NCBI RefSeq assembly: GCF_030504985.1
Contig: NZ_JASERU010000007.1
Span: 142,521-206,520 of the forward strand
From: Fulvimonas sp. R45
GTDB taxonomy: Bacteria; Pseudomonadota; Gammaproteobacteria; Xanthomonadales; Rhodanobacteraceae
Length of the DNA: 64,000 bases
Direction of reading: 5' to 3'
Shown here: positions 1-12,194 of the stretch, one piece after another
Numbering within the stretch: position 1 is the first letter of the stretch
Layout: every line of letters begins with the position of its first letter
Translations under genes and position numbers: made by a program
The notes under the pieces: generated by a model
The model's database searches: none
Told to the model about the DNA's origin: nothing
Seen by the model: the letters and a program-made list of their open reading frames with translations, nothing else

Positions 1-2
1 TG

Positions 3-1328
3 CTCGCCGCGCTCGGCGCGCTGGAGGCGGATGGCCGCATCACCCCGCTGGGCCGGCGCATGCTGGAACTGGGCGCCGCGCCGCGCCTCGCCGCCGCCGC
101 GCTGCGGGCACCCGGGGGGCTGCGCCCGCTGGCCGCCGACCTGCTGGCGCTGATGGAAGCGCGCTCGCCGCTGCGCGGCGAGGCGGCGCGCAGCGACGAC
201 TTCCGCGTGCGCGTGGCCGCCCTGCATGCCTGGCGCGACCGCCGCGGCGGCGCGCGCGAGGCCGATGCCGGCGCGCTGGCGGCGATCGAGCAGGCCGCGA
301 AAGGCTGGCGCCGTCGCCTCGGCGCGCGCAGCGCCGCCAGCGGCACGCCCGACAGCCACGCGGTGGGCGACCTGCTGGCGCACGCCTTCCCCGACCGCAT
401 CGCCCGCCGCGACGACGCCAACCCGCTGCGCTACACGCTCGCCAACGGCCGCGGCGCGCGCCTGCACGAACAGACGGCGCTGCTGGGCGAGCCGTGGCTG
501 GTGGTGCTGGATCTGCGCCACGAGGCGCGCGACAGCCTGGTGCTGGCCGCCGCGCCGCTCGACCCGCGCCTGCTCGAGCGCGACTTCCCGCAGCGCTTCA
601 CGCGCGGGCGCGCGCTGCGCTGGAACGAGGCGCGCGACGCGGTGGAAGCGTTCGAGGAGCGGCGCTTCGGCGCCATCGTGCTGGAACGGCGCAGCGTGCC
701 GGTACAGCCGGAAGACGCGCTGCCGGCGCTGCTCGCCGCGATCCGCGACAAGGGCCTCGACGCCTTGCCGTGGAGCGGCCACGCGCGCCGCCTGCGCCTG
801 CGCATGCAGGCCCTGCGCGCATGGATGCCGGAGGCGGGCCTGCCCGACGTGTCGGACGAGCACCTGCTCGCCACGCTCGAGGACTGGCTGGCGCCCTGCC
901 TGCACGGCAAGCGCCGGCTCGACGCGCTGGGCGAGGACGCGCTGTCGCAGGCGCTGTCGTCCCTGCTCGGCCACGAGCAGCGGCGCCTGCTCGACGCGCA
1001 GGCGCCCGACAGCCTGGTCGTGCCCAGTGGCCAGGCGCGCCGGCTGGACTACGCGCCCGACGCGCCGCCGGTGCTGGCGGTGAAGCTGCAGGAACTGTTC
1101 GGCCTGGCCGACACCCCGCGCGTGGGCGGCGGCCGCGTGCCGGTGACGCTGCACCTGCTGTCGCCGGCCGGCCGCCCGATCCAGGTCACGCAGGACCTGA
1201 AAGGCTTCTGGGAACGCACCTATCCGGAAGTGAAGAAGGAACTGAAGGGCCGCTATCCCCGGCACCCCTGGCCCGACGACCCGTGGGACGCCACGCCCAC
1301 GCACCGCGCCAAGCCGCGCGGTACCTGA
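3..1328 (+). CDS. hrpB: ATP-dependent RNA helicase HrpB, C-terminal part (5' end outside window)
   Basis: The reading frame is open from the left edge, so only the C-terminal ~440 residues are present. The first residues (LAALGALEADGRITPLGRRM) match the winged-helix/ratchet region that follows the helicase core in HrpB, and the last ~130 residues match the HrpB-specific C-terminal domain, including GFWERTYPEVKKELKGRYP and HPWPDDP. HrpB is a DEAH/RHA-type RNA helicase; in E. coli its cellular role is not well defined, while in xanthomonads HrpB-type helicases have been linked to mRNA maturation and adhesion. The Walker motifs would lie to the left of the window and cannot be checked. The gene converges on the SIMPL-domain gene with an 18-bp gap. 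Confidence 0.93.
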   Translation, partial: LAALGALEADGRITPLGRRMLELGAAPRLAAAALRAPGGLRPLAADLLALMEARSPLRGEAARSDDFRVRVAALHAWRDRRGGAREADAGALAAIEQAAKGWRRRLGARSAASGTPDSHAVGDLLAHAFPDRIARRDDANPLRYTLANGRGARLHEQTALLGEPWLVVLDLRHEARDSLVLAAAPLDPRLLERDFPQRFTRGRALRWNEARDAVEAFEERRFGAIVLERRSVPVQPEDALPALLAAIRDKGLDALPWSGHARRLRLRMQALRAWMPEAGLPDVSDEHLLATLEDWLAPCLHGKRRLDALGEDALSQALSSLLGHEQRRLLDAQAPDSLVVPSGQARRLDYAPDAPPVLAVKLQELFGLADTPRVGGGRVPVTLHLLSPAGRPIQVTQDLKGFWERTYPEVKKELKGRYPRHPWPDDPWDATPTHRAKPRGT

Positions 1329-1346
1329 AGCGGGCGGGCGCCGCGA

Positions 1347-2066
1347 TCAGTCCGCCAGCCGGTAGTCCAGGGTGGCCACCACGCGCACCGTCTTGTTCAC
1401 CTGCTTGTCGGCCTGCAGCATCGGCGCCTTGTCGCGCGGCAGGATCTCGAACACGCCCTGGTTGGCGCGGCGGATGCCGCCGAGCCGGCTGCCGGAATCG
1501 CGCGCGAACTGCTCGGCGGCGGCGCGCGCGTTCTTCGTGGCCTCGGCGATCATCGCCGGCTTCAGCCGGTTGAGGCCGTCGAACAGGTAGGCGGGGCCGC
1601 CGTTGCCGGGGCCGTTCTCGTCCGCCAGCACCACGCCGTCGGCCACCAGCTCGCCGGTGGCCTGCGCCGCGGCGGCCACCGCGTCCACGTCGGCGCTGCG
1701 CACCATCAGCGTGCGCGCGATGATGAAGCGGCTGGGATACTGGCCGTTGCCGTAGGCCTGCGCGGCGCGGTCGGTGACGTCGAGCTGGCGGAACGCGATG
1801 GCGTCCGCGCCCAGCTTGTGCCGCTGCAGGAAGGCGAGCACCGCCGCGTCGTCCTGTTGGATCTTCGCCTGCGCCTTGGCGAGGTCGTTGCCGGCCTCGA
1901 CGAAGCGGATCGGCCATAGCGCCAGGTCCGCCTTCACGTCGCGCTCGGCGAGGCCTTTCACGGTGACGTAGCGCGCGTTGTGGCCGCGCTCGAAGCCGTG
2001 GCCGACGAACCAGCCGCCCATGACGAAACCGATGCCCAGCAACAGGGCGCTGACGATCCACTTCAT
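1347..2066 (-). CDS. SIMPL domain-containing (DUF541) exported protein
   Basis: The 239-residue product starts with a hydrophobic segment (MKWIVSALLLGIGFVMGGWF) that acts as an uncleaved anchor or signal peptide. A SIMPL/DUF541 domain follows: VTVKGLAERDVKADLALWPI is the usual first strand, and EATKNARAAAEQFARDSG lies in the conserved helix near the middle. Bacterial SIMPL proteins are periplasmic or membrane-anchored and are linked to oxidative stress and outer-membrane functions, but no reaction is established. An in-frame upstream start at 2105 would put charged residues before the anchor, so the ATG at 2066 is preferred. The gene is divergent from the ArsR-type regulator (125 bp between starts), which could mean shared control. 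Confidence 0.85.
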   Translation of the reverse strand: MKWIVSALLLGIGFVMGGWFVGHGFERGHNARYVTVKGLAERDVKADLALWPIRFVEAGNDLAKAQAKIQQDDAAVLAFLQRHKLGADAIAFRQLDVTDRAAQAYGNGQYPSRFIIARTLMVRSADVDAVAAAAQATGELVADGVVLADENGPGNGGPAYLFDGLNRLKPAMIAEATKNARAAAEQFARDSGSRLGGIRRANQGVFEILPRDKAPMLQADKQVNKTVRVVATLDYRLAD

Positions 2067-2191
2067 GGCGCGACTCCGGTGGTGGCGACACGGCCAGTGT
2101 GCCACGACGAGGTGGCCGTGGCCGGCGCGTGCGCGGGCAGGTTTCGGCGTACGCCGAAGCGTCGCCGCGGCCGCACGGCTAGACTGGCGCC

Positions 2192-2881
2192 ATGTCCGAC
2201 GCGCCGCTCAACCGTTACCAGCTCGCCGAGCTCGGCGCCCTGCTCGCCGAGCCGGCGCGGGCGGCGATGCTGCTGGCGCTGATGGACGGGCGCGCACGCC
2301 CGGCCGGCGAGCTGGCGCGCGCGGCCGGCGTGGGCGCGGCTACCGCCAGCGCGCACCTCAAGCGGCTGCTCGAGGGCGGGTTGCTCGGCGTGCACGCGCA
2401 GGGACGCCATCGCTACTACCGGCTGGCCGGCGACGAAGTGGCCGCCTGGCTGGAGGCGATGGCCTTGCCGCATGCGCCGCGTTCGCTGCCCGCCGCATCG
2501 GCGGACGCCGCGTTGTGCCGCGCGCGCACCTGCTACCGGCACCTGGCCGGCGCACTGGGCGTGGCGGTGTGCGACGCCTGGCTGGAACGTGGCTGGCTGC
2601 GTTCCTCCGCGGATGGCCTGCGGTTCGCCGGGGATGCGGCCGAGGCCCTGCGCCGTGCGGGCTGCGCCCCTGCGCTCACGGCGAACCTGCCGCGCCTGCG
2701 TGGCCGTGGCTGCCTGGATTGGACCGAGCGCCGCCTGCACGTGGGTGGGCCGCTGGGCGTGGCGTTGACCGAGACGATGCTCGACGCCGGCTGGCTGCGC
2801 CGCGCGGGAAGCGGCCGCGCGCTGCTGCCGAGCGCCGACGGCCTGCGCCGCCTGGCCGGCCTGGGCGTCCGGCTGGACTGA
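2192..2881 (+). CDS. ArsR-family winged-helix transcriptional regulator
   Basis: The 229-residue protein has an N-terminal ArsR-type winged helix (about residues 8-85) with the recognition-helix sequence GVGAATASAHLKRLLEGGLL and the wing residues HRYYRL. The C-terminal ~140 residues carry CYRHLAGALG and CLDWTERR, seen in the longer ArsR subgroup rather than in the ~100-residue metal sensors. No ELCVCDL-type metal motif is present, so metal sensing is not supported. The effector is unknown. A divergent SIMPL-domain gene lies upstream; regulation of that gene or autoregulation is possible. No strong Shine-Dalgarno sequence precedes the ATG. Confidence 0.85.
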   Translation: MSDAPLNRYQLAELGALLAEPARAAMLLALMDGRARPAGELARAAGVGAATASAHLKRLLEGGLLGVHAQGRHRYYRLAGDEVAAWLEAMALPHAPRSLPAASADAALCRARTCYRHLAGALGVAVCDAWLERGWLRSSADGLRFAGDAAEALRRAGCAPALTANLPRLRGRGCLDWTERRLHVGGPLGVALTETMLDAGWLRRAGSGRALLPSADGLRRLAGLGVRLD

Positions 2882-3514
2882 GCCGGAGTTGCGATTCTCC
2901 TGAGCGTCCGTTCAAGGCAACGCGAGTTACGGGGAGACTCTGAACAGGCTCCGAGGCACGGCTGACCGTCTGGATGTCCAAACGATGGCGTGACGTGTGC
3001 GCGTGCGGGCCGCGCATGCGCCAATGCGGGTTGGCCTGCAGGTGTGGCGCATGCCTTGCACGCCAGCGCCGGTGCGTACGCGCGTGCATCGCGCGATGCC
3101 GGCCGATGTCAACGCGGCGTCAAGAAGCGGCATGCATGCATCGAACGAAGCGGCGCAAAAAAGTGCGGTCCAGGGTGGTTGGATCGATCAGCTTGCGATG
3201 GTTCCCCGCACAAGTGTGACCGCATCGACGAAATCGAAGCCCTTGCGGGGCAGGAGGAGAAACAGGCGGGGGGAGTCGAGCAGGGCATACGTTCTGTTGG
3301 ACGGTTCCTGCGCGGCGCAGCGATCGGGGGGTCGTTCGCCGCATGAGTCGACCGGGTGCATTTTCGCGACGGAAAGCGGCGACCACGACAGGCTCGGGAA
3401 CCGGTAGGCAATCGTTGAGCTAATCGGAGTCGCACGAGGGTGCGACATGTTCATTGCCACGGGGTCGCAGCGGCCGCGTAAGGCCGGCTCGTCCCTAGAC
3501 TTGGGGAGTACCAA
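2882..3514. other. 633-bp intergenic region upstream of the sedolisin gene
   Basis: No convincing gene is seen; the short open frames on both strands look like compositional shadows. It holds a 7-bp inverted repeat with a 4-nt loop at 3429-3446, about 70 bp before the sedolisin ATG, and a Shine-Dalgarno-like GGGGAG just before that start. The local composition is visibly less GC-rich than in the flanking genes. No confident sigma-70 promoter could be assigned. Confidence 0.5.
3429..3446. promoter_or_regulatory. 7-bp inverted repeat upstream of sedolisin gene
   Basis: GTCGCAC and GTGCGAC form a perfect inverted repeat around the 4-nt spacer GAGG, 69 bp before the protease ATG. It could be an operator or a 5'-UTR hairpin. 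It does not match a motif I can name. Confidence 0.35.
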
Positions 3515-5770
3515 ATGTCCAACCGTTTTCGCATCAAGGCATTGACCGCCGCCATCGGCCTGGCCGCCGCGGCCTCGTTGTACGCGGCACCCGCCAGCCA
3601 GGCCGCGACGAACAACCTGTCGCTGCACACCATCCACCATGCCACCCGGCTGCATGCCGGCGACACGGTACTGGGCGCGTTGAGCCAGGGCCAGTCGATG
3701 AATGTGGCCGTCTCGTTGAAGCTGCGCAACAAGGCCCAGCTCGACGCGTTCGTGGCCAACCCGCACCACCCGAACCTGACTCCTGCGCAGTTCAACGCGA
3801 CGTACGCGCCGACCCAGGCGCAGGCGCAGGCCGTGGCGAACTTCCTGAAGAAGCAGGGTTTCGCCAACGTCCAGATCGCGCCGAACCGCCAGCTGGTCAC
3901 CGCTTCCGGCCAGGCGGCCACCGCGGCCAGCGCGTTCCACACCTCGTTCGTGCGCGTGCACACGCATGACGGGCGCAACGCCTACGCCACCTCCAGCGAC
4001 GTGAAGATCCCCGCCTCGCTGCAGGACATCGTGCAGGAAGTCGTCGGCCTGCAGAACGTGCACATCTTCCACGTGCTGAAGCCGGTGCACGTCGACGCCA
4101 GCGGCTCGGCGACCGGCCACAAGATGACCGACTTCGCGCAGATCTACAACGCCGGCAGCACCGCCACCGGCTCCACGATCAACGTGGGCGTGATCACCGA
4201 AGGCAGCATGACCAACGTCAAGAGCGACTTCAGCAGCTTCCTCAGCCAGAACCCGAGCCTCGGCAGCATCCCGCTGAACGTGGTGGCGGTGGACGGCGCC
4301 GGCAGCGACACCAGCGGCGATGGCGAGTGGGACATGGACACCCAGTCGATCGCCGGCATCTCCGGCGGCGTCAAGGCGCTGTACCTGTACGACACCTCCA
4401 GCCTCAACACGCAGCCGCTGCTCGACGCCTTCAACAAGGCGGTGACCGACAACGTGGTGCGCGTGATCAACGTGTCCATCGGCGGCTGCGAGACCGGCTC
4501 CGAGACCAACGGCGCGGCCACCGGCGACAACATCTTCGAACAGGCGTCCGCGCAGGGCCAGACCTTCTCGATCTCCTCCGGCGACAGCGGCGCGGACGAG
4601 TGCGGCGACGGCGGCGTGACCCCGAGCTGGCCGTCCGACTCGCAGTACGTGGTGTCGGTGGGCGGCACCGAGCTGTACACCTCGGGCACCACCTGGACCA
4701 ACGAGACGGTGTGGAACAACCTCAGCTCCAACGAAGGCGCCACCGGCGGCAGCCCCAGCACCTTCGAGCCGCAGCCGAGCTGGCAGAACGGCGTGGGCCA
4801 GAACGCGGGCAGCCAGTACCGCGGCCTGCCCGACGTGGCCTTCGACGCCAGCCCGGAATCCGGCTCGCTGGTGCTGGTGGACGGCCAGCAGGAGCAGATC
4901 GGCGGCACCAGCCTGGCTTCGCCGCTGTTCGTCGGCGTGTGGGCCCGCACGCTGGCCACCAATCCGCAGCTCGGTTTCGCGGCCCCGCTGATCTACGCGG
5001 ACGCCAAGACCAACTACGCCGCGGATTTCCACGACGTCACCTCGGGCAACAACTCGGGTGAGACGGCCGCCACCGGCTGGGACTACACCACCGGCTTCGG
5101 CTCGATCAACATCGCCAACTTCGTCAGCCACGTGGCGGGTGGCGGCAGCACGCCGCCGCCGTCGGGCCCGACCGCGAACTTCACCTACACCGCGAGCGGG
5201 CTGACCGTGAGCTTCACCGACGGCTCCAGCGATACCGGCGGCACGATCAGTTCCCACTCGTGGAACTTCGGCGACAACGGCACCTCGACCTCGGCCAGCC
5301 CGAGCCACACCTACGCCGCGGCCGGCACCTACAACGTGACCGAGACGGTGACCGACAGCAACGGCAAGAGCGCCAGCAAGACCGAGTCGGTGACGGTGAC
5401 CGCCAGCGGCGGTGGCAACGGCGGCACGTTCAGCAACAATACCGCCAAGACGATCGGCGACAACGCCACCATCACCAGCAACATCAGCGTGACCGGCGAA
5501 CCCGGCGCGGCGCCCTCGAACCTGCAGGTGCACGTGAACATCACGCACAACTGGTCCGGCGACCTGGAGATCGTGCTGTACGCCCCGAACGGCGCCTACG
5601 CGATCCTGCAGCAGCCGGACTACAACGACGACGGCAACATCAACGCCACCTGGACGGTGAACGCCTCGTCGGTGCAGGGCAACGGCACCTGGAAGCTGAA
5701 GGTGATCGACAACGACCCGTGGTACCTCGGCGACAGCGGCAAGCTGAACAGCTGGAGTCTGACGTTCTGA
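3515..5770 (+). CDS. Secreted sedolisin-type (S53) serine-carboxyl peptidase with PKD and P domains
   Basis: The 751-residue preproprotein has a signal peptide (about 1-30, ending APASQA), a pro-kumamolisin activation domain (about 35-185) and an S53 catalytic domain (about 205-545). Catalytic residues are visible: E271 and D275 in GEWDMD, oxyanion D357 in SSGDSGAD and nucleophile S466 in GGTSLASP. A PKD domain follows (about 550-630, WNFGDNGTS) and then a P/Homo-B-type domain (about 640-751, NITHNWSGDLEIVLYAPNG). Sedolisins are autoactivating secreted endopeptidases that work at acidic pH; xanthomonalisin is the related family member. The PKD and P domains probably help with substrate binding, stability or outer-membrane passage. 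The gene is a single unit with its own terminator. GGGGAG precedes the start. Confidence 0.95.
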   Translation: MSNRFRIKALTAAIGLAAAASLYAAPASQAATNNLSLHTIHHATRLHAGDTVLGALSQGQSMNVAVSLKLRNKAQLDAFVANPHHPNLTPAQFNATYAPTQAQAQAVANFLKKQGFANVQIAPNRQLVTASGQAATAASAFHTSFVRVHTHDGRNAYATSSDVKIPASLQDIVQEVVGLQNVHIFHVLKPVHVDASGSATGHKMTDFAQIYNAGSTATGSTINVGVITEGSMTNVKSDFSSFLSQNPSLGSIPLNVVAVDGAGSDTSGDGEWDMDTQSIAGISGGVKALYLYDTSSLNTQPLLDAFNKAVTDNVVRVINVSIGGCETGSETNGAATGDNIFEQASAQGQTFSISSGDSGADECGDGGVTPSWPSDSQYVVSVGGTELYTSGTTWTNETVWNNLSSNEGATGGSPSTFEPQPSWQNGVGQNAGSQYRGLPDVAFDASPESGSLVLVDGQQEQIGGTSLASPLFVGVWARTLATNPQLGFAAPLIYADAKTNYAADFHDVTSGNNSGETAATGWDYTTGFGSINIANFVSHVAGGGSTPPPSGPTANFTYTASGLTVSFTDGSSDTGGTISSHSWNFGDNGTSTSASPSHTYAAAGTYNVTETVTDSNGKSASKTESVTVTASGGGNGGTFSNNTAKTIGDNATITSNISVTGEPGAAPSNLQVHVNITHNWSGDLEIVLYAPNGAYAILQQPDYNDDGNINATWTVNASSVQGNGTWKLKVIDNDPWYLGDSGKLNSWSLTF

Positions 5771-5818
5771 TGACAAGGGGCGCGTAGGGACGCGCGCCAG
5801 TCGTCGCCCAGCATCCGG

Positions 5819-5847
5819 AGGCCCGGCCAGTGATGGCCGGGCCTTTC
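5819..5847 (+). terminator. Rho-independent terminator of the sedolisin gene
   Basis: A perfect 11-bp GC-rich stem (AGGCCCGGCCA / TGGCCGGGCCT) with the loop GTGA is followed by a short T-rich stretch, 48 bp after the protease stop codon. Confidence 0.85.
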
Positions 5848-6148
5848 TGCGTCGGGAGGATCGCGCTTCCTCGGCGCGCGCATGGATCTGTTCGCTCGCA
5901 GGCCATGGAGAGCGGAGGAGCAGGCGTCCGTCCGCGAGTGCGGTCGCGTGCCAGGCGCCTGTGTCGCCGGGGTGGCGAGGTCGATCGGCCGGCGGCCTTT
6001 GGTGCGCTGCAAATGTACTCGGCGTCGGAAAGGGTACTAAATAGGTCGAGGTGATTGGTCCGCATCGGTTGTGCAGGACATAGGTCTCTGGCAGCCCATC
6101 ACGTTGCGTCGCTTTCGTCGGTCAGGCCGCCTTTGCCATAGAGCACTC
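5848..6148. other. Intergenic region before the ECF sigma gene
   Basis: About 300 bp without a convincing gene lie between the protease terminator and the sigma-factor start. The last 130 bp are more AT-rich and contain GGGTACTAAATAGG, a possible -10-like stretch, but no paired -35 could be assigned. Confidence 0.4.
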
Positions 6149-6736
6149 ATGTCGACCCGCGCTTCCAGTACCCAGTCGATATCCGCAGCTTCCGTTGCCG
6201 GCGCCGCCGGCCCGGACGCTGACGAAAGCGATTTCGCTGCCGTACTGCAGTCCTTGCAGCCGGGACTCCGCCGCTACATGCGCCGGCAGCTGGCGGACAC
6301 GGACATGGCCGAAGACGCGGTCCAGGAAGCTTTTCTGCACATGCTGCGTTATCGCCAGTGCGGCAATGCGGGCGAAATACGTGCGCTGCTATTCCGGGTT
6401 GCCGCCAATGTGGTCGCCGACCACCGCCGCCAAGCGCATACCCGGCAGCGGGACCGCCATTGCGACATGGAACAGCTGGAACTGGTCTCGCCCGAGCCGC
6501 AGCCGGACCGCATGCTGTCCGACCGGCAGAGCCTGGATTGCGTCAAGGAAGCCATTCGCGGCTTGCCGCCGCGCTGCCGCCATGTCTTCCTGTTGCATCG
6601 GTTCGAGGGCCTGGGCTACCGCGACATCGCACGGCAGCTGGGCATTTCGGAGCGCACAGTGGAAAACCAGATCGCGCACGCACTGGCCATTTGCCGGAAA
6701 GCGCTAGGGGAAAATCGCAGAAGAGCGTTTAAGTAA
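6149..6736 (+). CDS. ECF (FecI-like) RNA polymerase sigma factor
   Basis: The 195-residue protein has sigma region 2 (about residues 30-95; DMAEDAVQEAFLHMLRY is the region 2.2-type segment) and region 4 (about 135-185; FEGLGYRDIARQLGISERTV is the helix-turn-helix that reads the -35 element). FecI-type sigmas direct RNA polymerase to a cognate TonB-dependent receptor gene when the surface signal is present. The next genes are a FecR-type anti-sigma (2-bp gap) and an STN-bearing receptor, which gives the classic cell-surface signalling order. An in-frame start at 6071 would add 26 residues that do not look like sigma sequence, so 6149 is preferred although its Shine-Dalgarno sequence is weak. 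Confidence 0.9.
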   Translation: MSTRASSTQSISAASVAGAAGPDADESDFAAVLQSLQPGLRRYMRRQLADTDMAEDAVQEAFLHMLRYRQCGNAGEIRALLFRVAANVVADHRRQAHTRQRDRHCDMEQLELVSPEPQPDRMLSDRQSLDCVKEAIRGLPPRCRHVFLLHRFEGLGYRDIARQLGISERTVENQIAHALAICRKALGENRRRAFK

Positions 6737-6738
6737 CC

Positions 6739-7740
6739 ATGGATCGCAATGACGACCGCGAATCGAGCTTCGACCAGGCTGAGCGCTGGCTGGCGCGACT
6801 CAATGCGCACGATTGCTCCGCGGTGGATCGGCGTGCCTTCGAGGCCTGGCGCGCAAGCGATCCGGACCATGCAGCCGCCTATGCCGAAAGTGAACGGTTG
6901 TGGGGCGAGTTGTCGGCCCTGGCCGGCGACGGCGAGGTCGCTGGTTGGCGACATCAAGCCAGGGTCGCCGCGCGCAACAGTGAAGCCTCCCGCTCCGCGG
7001 CAAGGCGCCGCTATGGATGGGCCGTGGCCGCGTCGTTGTCCGCCGGCGCATTGCTCGGCGGATACTTCGCATGGCGCGCCCCGGCGGATGTCGCCGTCGC
7101 GGCGCTTCCGGTGGTCACCCACTATGCGACGAGGCCGGGAGAGGTCCGTCATGTGGTCTTGCCGGATGGCTCCAGCCTTACCCTGAACGTGGATACCGTG
7201 CTGGATGCCAGCGTGGGTCCGCATGCGCGGATCGTCCATCTGACCAGGGGTGAAGCCGTTTTCGATGTCGTGCACGAGCCGCGGCGGAGTTTCACCGTGT
7301 ACGCCGCTGGCAACACGATACGCGACATCGGTACGCGCTTCGACGTGCATGTGGCCGGTTCGCGGGCCAGCATCACCGTGGTCGAAGGCGTCGTGAGCGT
7401 GGCGCGAAAAGGCCAGGCTGCCACGCTTGCCCTTGGCGACCAGCTGGTCAGCGGCGAAGGCGAATGGAGCCGGCGCAGCATCGATCCCTCGGTCGCGGTG
7501 GGCTGGACGCAGGGCAAGCTGGTGTTTCGCGATACCCCGCTGGGCGAGGCGGTGGCCCAGGTCAACCGCTACGGGCCCGGGCGCCTGGTCATCGTCGATC
7601 CGGCGCTGGAGAAGCTGCCCATCAGCGGCGATTTCAGGATCGGGCAAACCGCTTCGCTGGTGCGCGCCTTGCAGAGCGCGTTCCGGATTCGCGCCCGCCT
7701 CGACAAGGCCCGTGGCGAGACGTTGCTCAGCCGGCGCTGA
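6739..7740 (+). CDS. FecR-family anti-sigma factor / transmembrane signal transducer
   Basis: The 333-residue protein has the usual FecR layout. A cytoplasmic DUF4880-type sigma-binding domain (about 10-55) contains AERWLARLNAHDCSAVDRRAF and FEAWRASDPDHAAAYAE. A single transmembrane helix lies at about 92-112, and a periplasmic FecR domain (about 125-225) includes GTRFDVHVAG and ITVVEGVVSV. The C-terminal DUF4974-like segment (about 250-320) contains FRDTPLGEAVAQVNRYG. It should hold the upstream sigma factor inactive until the receptor's STN domain signals across the periplasm. It starts 2 bp after the sigma stop, so the two are almost certainly co-transcribed and translationally coupled. 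Confidence 0.92.
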   Translation: MDRNDDRESSFDQAERWLARLNAHDCSAVDRRAFEAWRASDPDHAAAYAESERLWGELSALAGDGEVAGWRHQARVAARNSEASRSAARRRYGWAVAASLSAGALLGGYFAWRAPADVAVAALPVVTHYATRPGEVRHVVLPDGSSLTLNVDTVLDASVGPHARIVHLTRGEAVFDVVHEPRRSFTVYAAGNTIRDIGTRFDVHVAGSRASITVVEGVVSVARKGQAATLALGDQLVSGEGEWSRRSIDPSVAVGWTQGKLVFRDTPLGEAVAQVNRYGPGRLVIVDPALEKLPISGDFRIGQTASLVRALQSAFRIRARLDKARGETLLSRR

Positions 7741-7976
7741 GTGCATCGCGCCTTATCAGACCGGCCCCCCACGACTTTCGCCCGACTACCGCCCCGCTTC
7801 GCTGCGCCCGGGGCAAACGGTGTGCGTATCGGCGAAGTGCGCTCCAGCAAAAGCGTCGGGTCGCCCGAGGTTCGCATGAGGGGCGAAAAATTGCGCAAGT
7901 TTTTTCTAGGGGTTCTTTCGGCCGGCAGCGTTCTTGTTGTCGAACGGCCGTTTGAAGGCCTGGGAAAGGGGAGAAC
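7741..7976. promoter_or_regulatory. Leader region of the STN TonB-dependent receptor
   Basis: A 236-bp gap separates the anti-sigma and receptor genes. It is the expected place for the target promoter of the upstream ECF sigma. It contains the 8-bp palindrome TTGCGCAA at 7891-7898 followed by a T-run, and GGGGAG just before the receptor ATG. The sigma-specific -35/-10 pair could not be fixed by eye. Confidence 0.35.
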
Positions 7977-11249
<3,273 letters not shown>

Positions 11250-11556
11250 GCCATGCCATGGCCGGGGATTTGACCCGGGGCATGCGAGCACCGATTCCGG
11301 ACCCCCCTTTCCGGCGACACGCCGTCATGTGGAGAACCTCGAACGACCGGGTTTTTGCGCATCTTCCGGTGAAGGCCGGATGAAGCGGATTGCGGGTTTT
11401 CGAGGCGACCTGCAGACGGAAGTGAACGCGCCGGGACCGACGACATCCTGTCGAGCGTGACGGGGTTGCCGCCGAGCAAGCCCCGCGGCGGTTCGGCCCC
11501 TCATGGGCCACTGCCGCGCTTTCCTGTCGAGTCTTTACATGCACAAGGAGAAACAC
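11250..11556. other. Intergenic region between receptor and PraB-like gene
   Basis: A 307-bp gap without a supported gene. Just after the receptor stop, ATGCC..GGCAT (11253-11257/11279-11283) and CCGGG..CCCGG (11262-11266/11274-11278) can form an interrupted hairpin without a T-run. AAGGAG before 11557 is a clear Shine-Dalgarno sequence for the next gene. Confidence 0.4.
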
Positions 11557-12030
11557 ATGAAAGCGATCAAGTCCCTGGTGTTGGGTTCCCTGATTCTTGC
11601 GGGCACGTTGGGTGCGTCGTCGGCGTTCGCGCAATGGACCGTCGGAGGGAGCTCGAGCGGCACCAGCATCGTCGGAGCCGGCCCGACCAATCTCAGTTTC
11701 CTGGGGATTTCCTACCCATGCACCGGCACGTTTACCGTGCAGGTCACGAGCGGCGTGGCGGTGGTGACGGCGGCCAGTTTCACGGGCAGTTCGGTATGCA
11801 CGTCGATCAAGGCGAACCGTCTGCCGTGGATGATCAGCGCTCCTTCGGGAAGCGGGCCGTGGACCGGTACGGTTTCCGGTATCAATGTGACGGCGGCGGG
11901 CATCTTCAATTGCTCGGGCAACGCATCCATTGCCGTGAATGCCAATGGCGATGCCAGTTTCAGCGGGTCATTGGGTGTTTGTGCCATTTCCAGCGGCACG
12001 CTGCCAAGCAGCCCGAAGATAAACGGCTGA
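11557..12030 (+). CDS. Small secreted PraB-like protein
   Basis: The 157-residue product has a signal peptide (MKAIKSLVLGSLILAGTLGA then SSAFA) and a Gly/Ser/Thr-rich beta mature part with four cysteines (in YPCTGT, SSVCTS, FNCSGN, GVCAIS). The layout GPTNLSF...PCTGTF...SFTGSSVC...LPW resembles, from memory, the PraA/PraB 'alkane oxidation activator' proteins of Pseudomonas, which are secreted and help growth on hexadecane. That match is unverified. Position directly after the surface-signalling receptor suggests shared use of one substrate, but the 307-bp gap means a separate promoter is possible. The ATG at 11557 is chosen over 11539 because AAGGAG lies 7 nt before it. Confidence 0.65.
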   Translation: MKAIKSLVLGSLILAGTLGASSAFAQWTVGGSSSGTSIVGAGPTNLSFLGISYPCTGTFTVQVTSGVAVVTAASFTGSSVCTSIKANRLPWMISAPSGSGPWTGTVSGINVTAAGIFNCSGNASIAVNANGDASFSGSLGVCAISSGTLPSSPKING

Positions 12031-12194
12031 GAGCCTGGCAGGGCTCCGGCGGCGCTTCAGCTTGAAGGGCCGCGGTCCTGGCAACCGCATACGGCCGCCG
12101 CCGGACGGGCCGGCCAACTCTCCACATCGCCCGGCCGGATGGCGTTGCTTTGCGTGCTATCTGGCCGGGTTCTGGAGATGAGCTGGCCTGCTCA

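Noticed and set aside
3188..5776. Very long open frame on the minus strand opposite the sedolisin gene
   Set aside because: Low-complexity, Arg/Val/Gly/His-rich translation without any domain; it is the codon-composition shadow of a real GC-rich gene with clear catalytic motifs.
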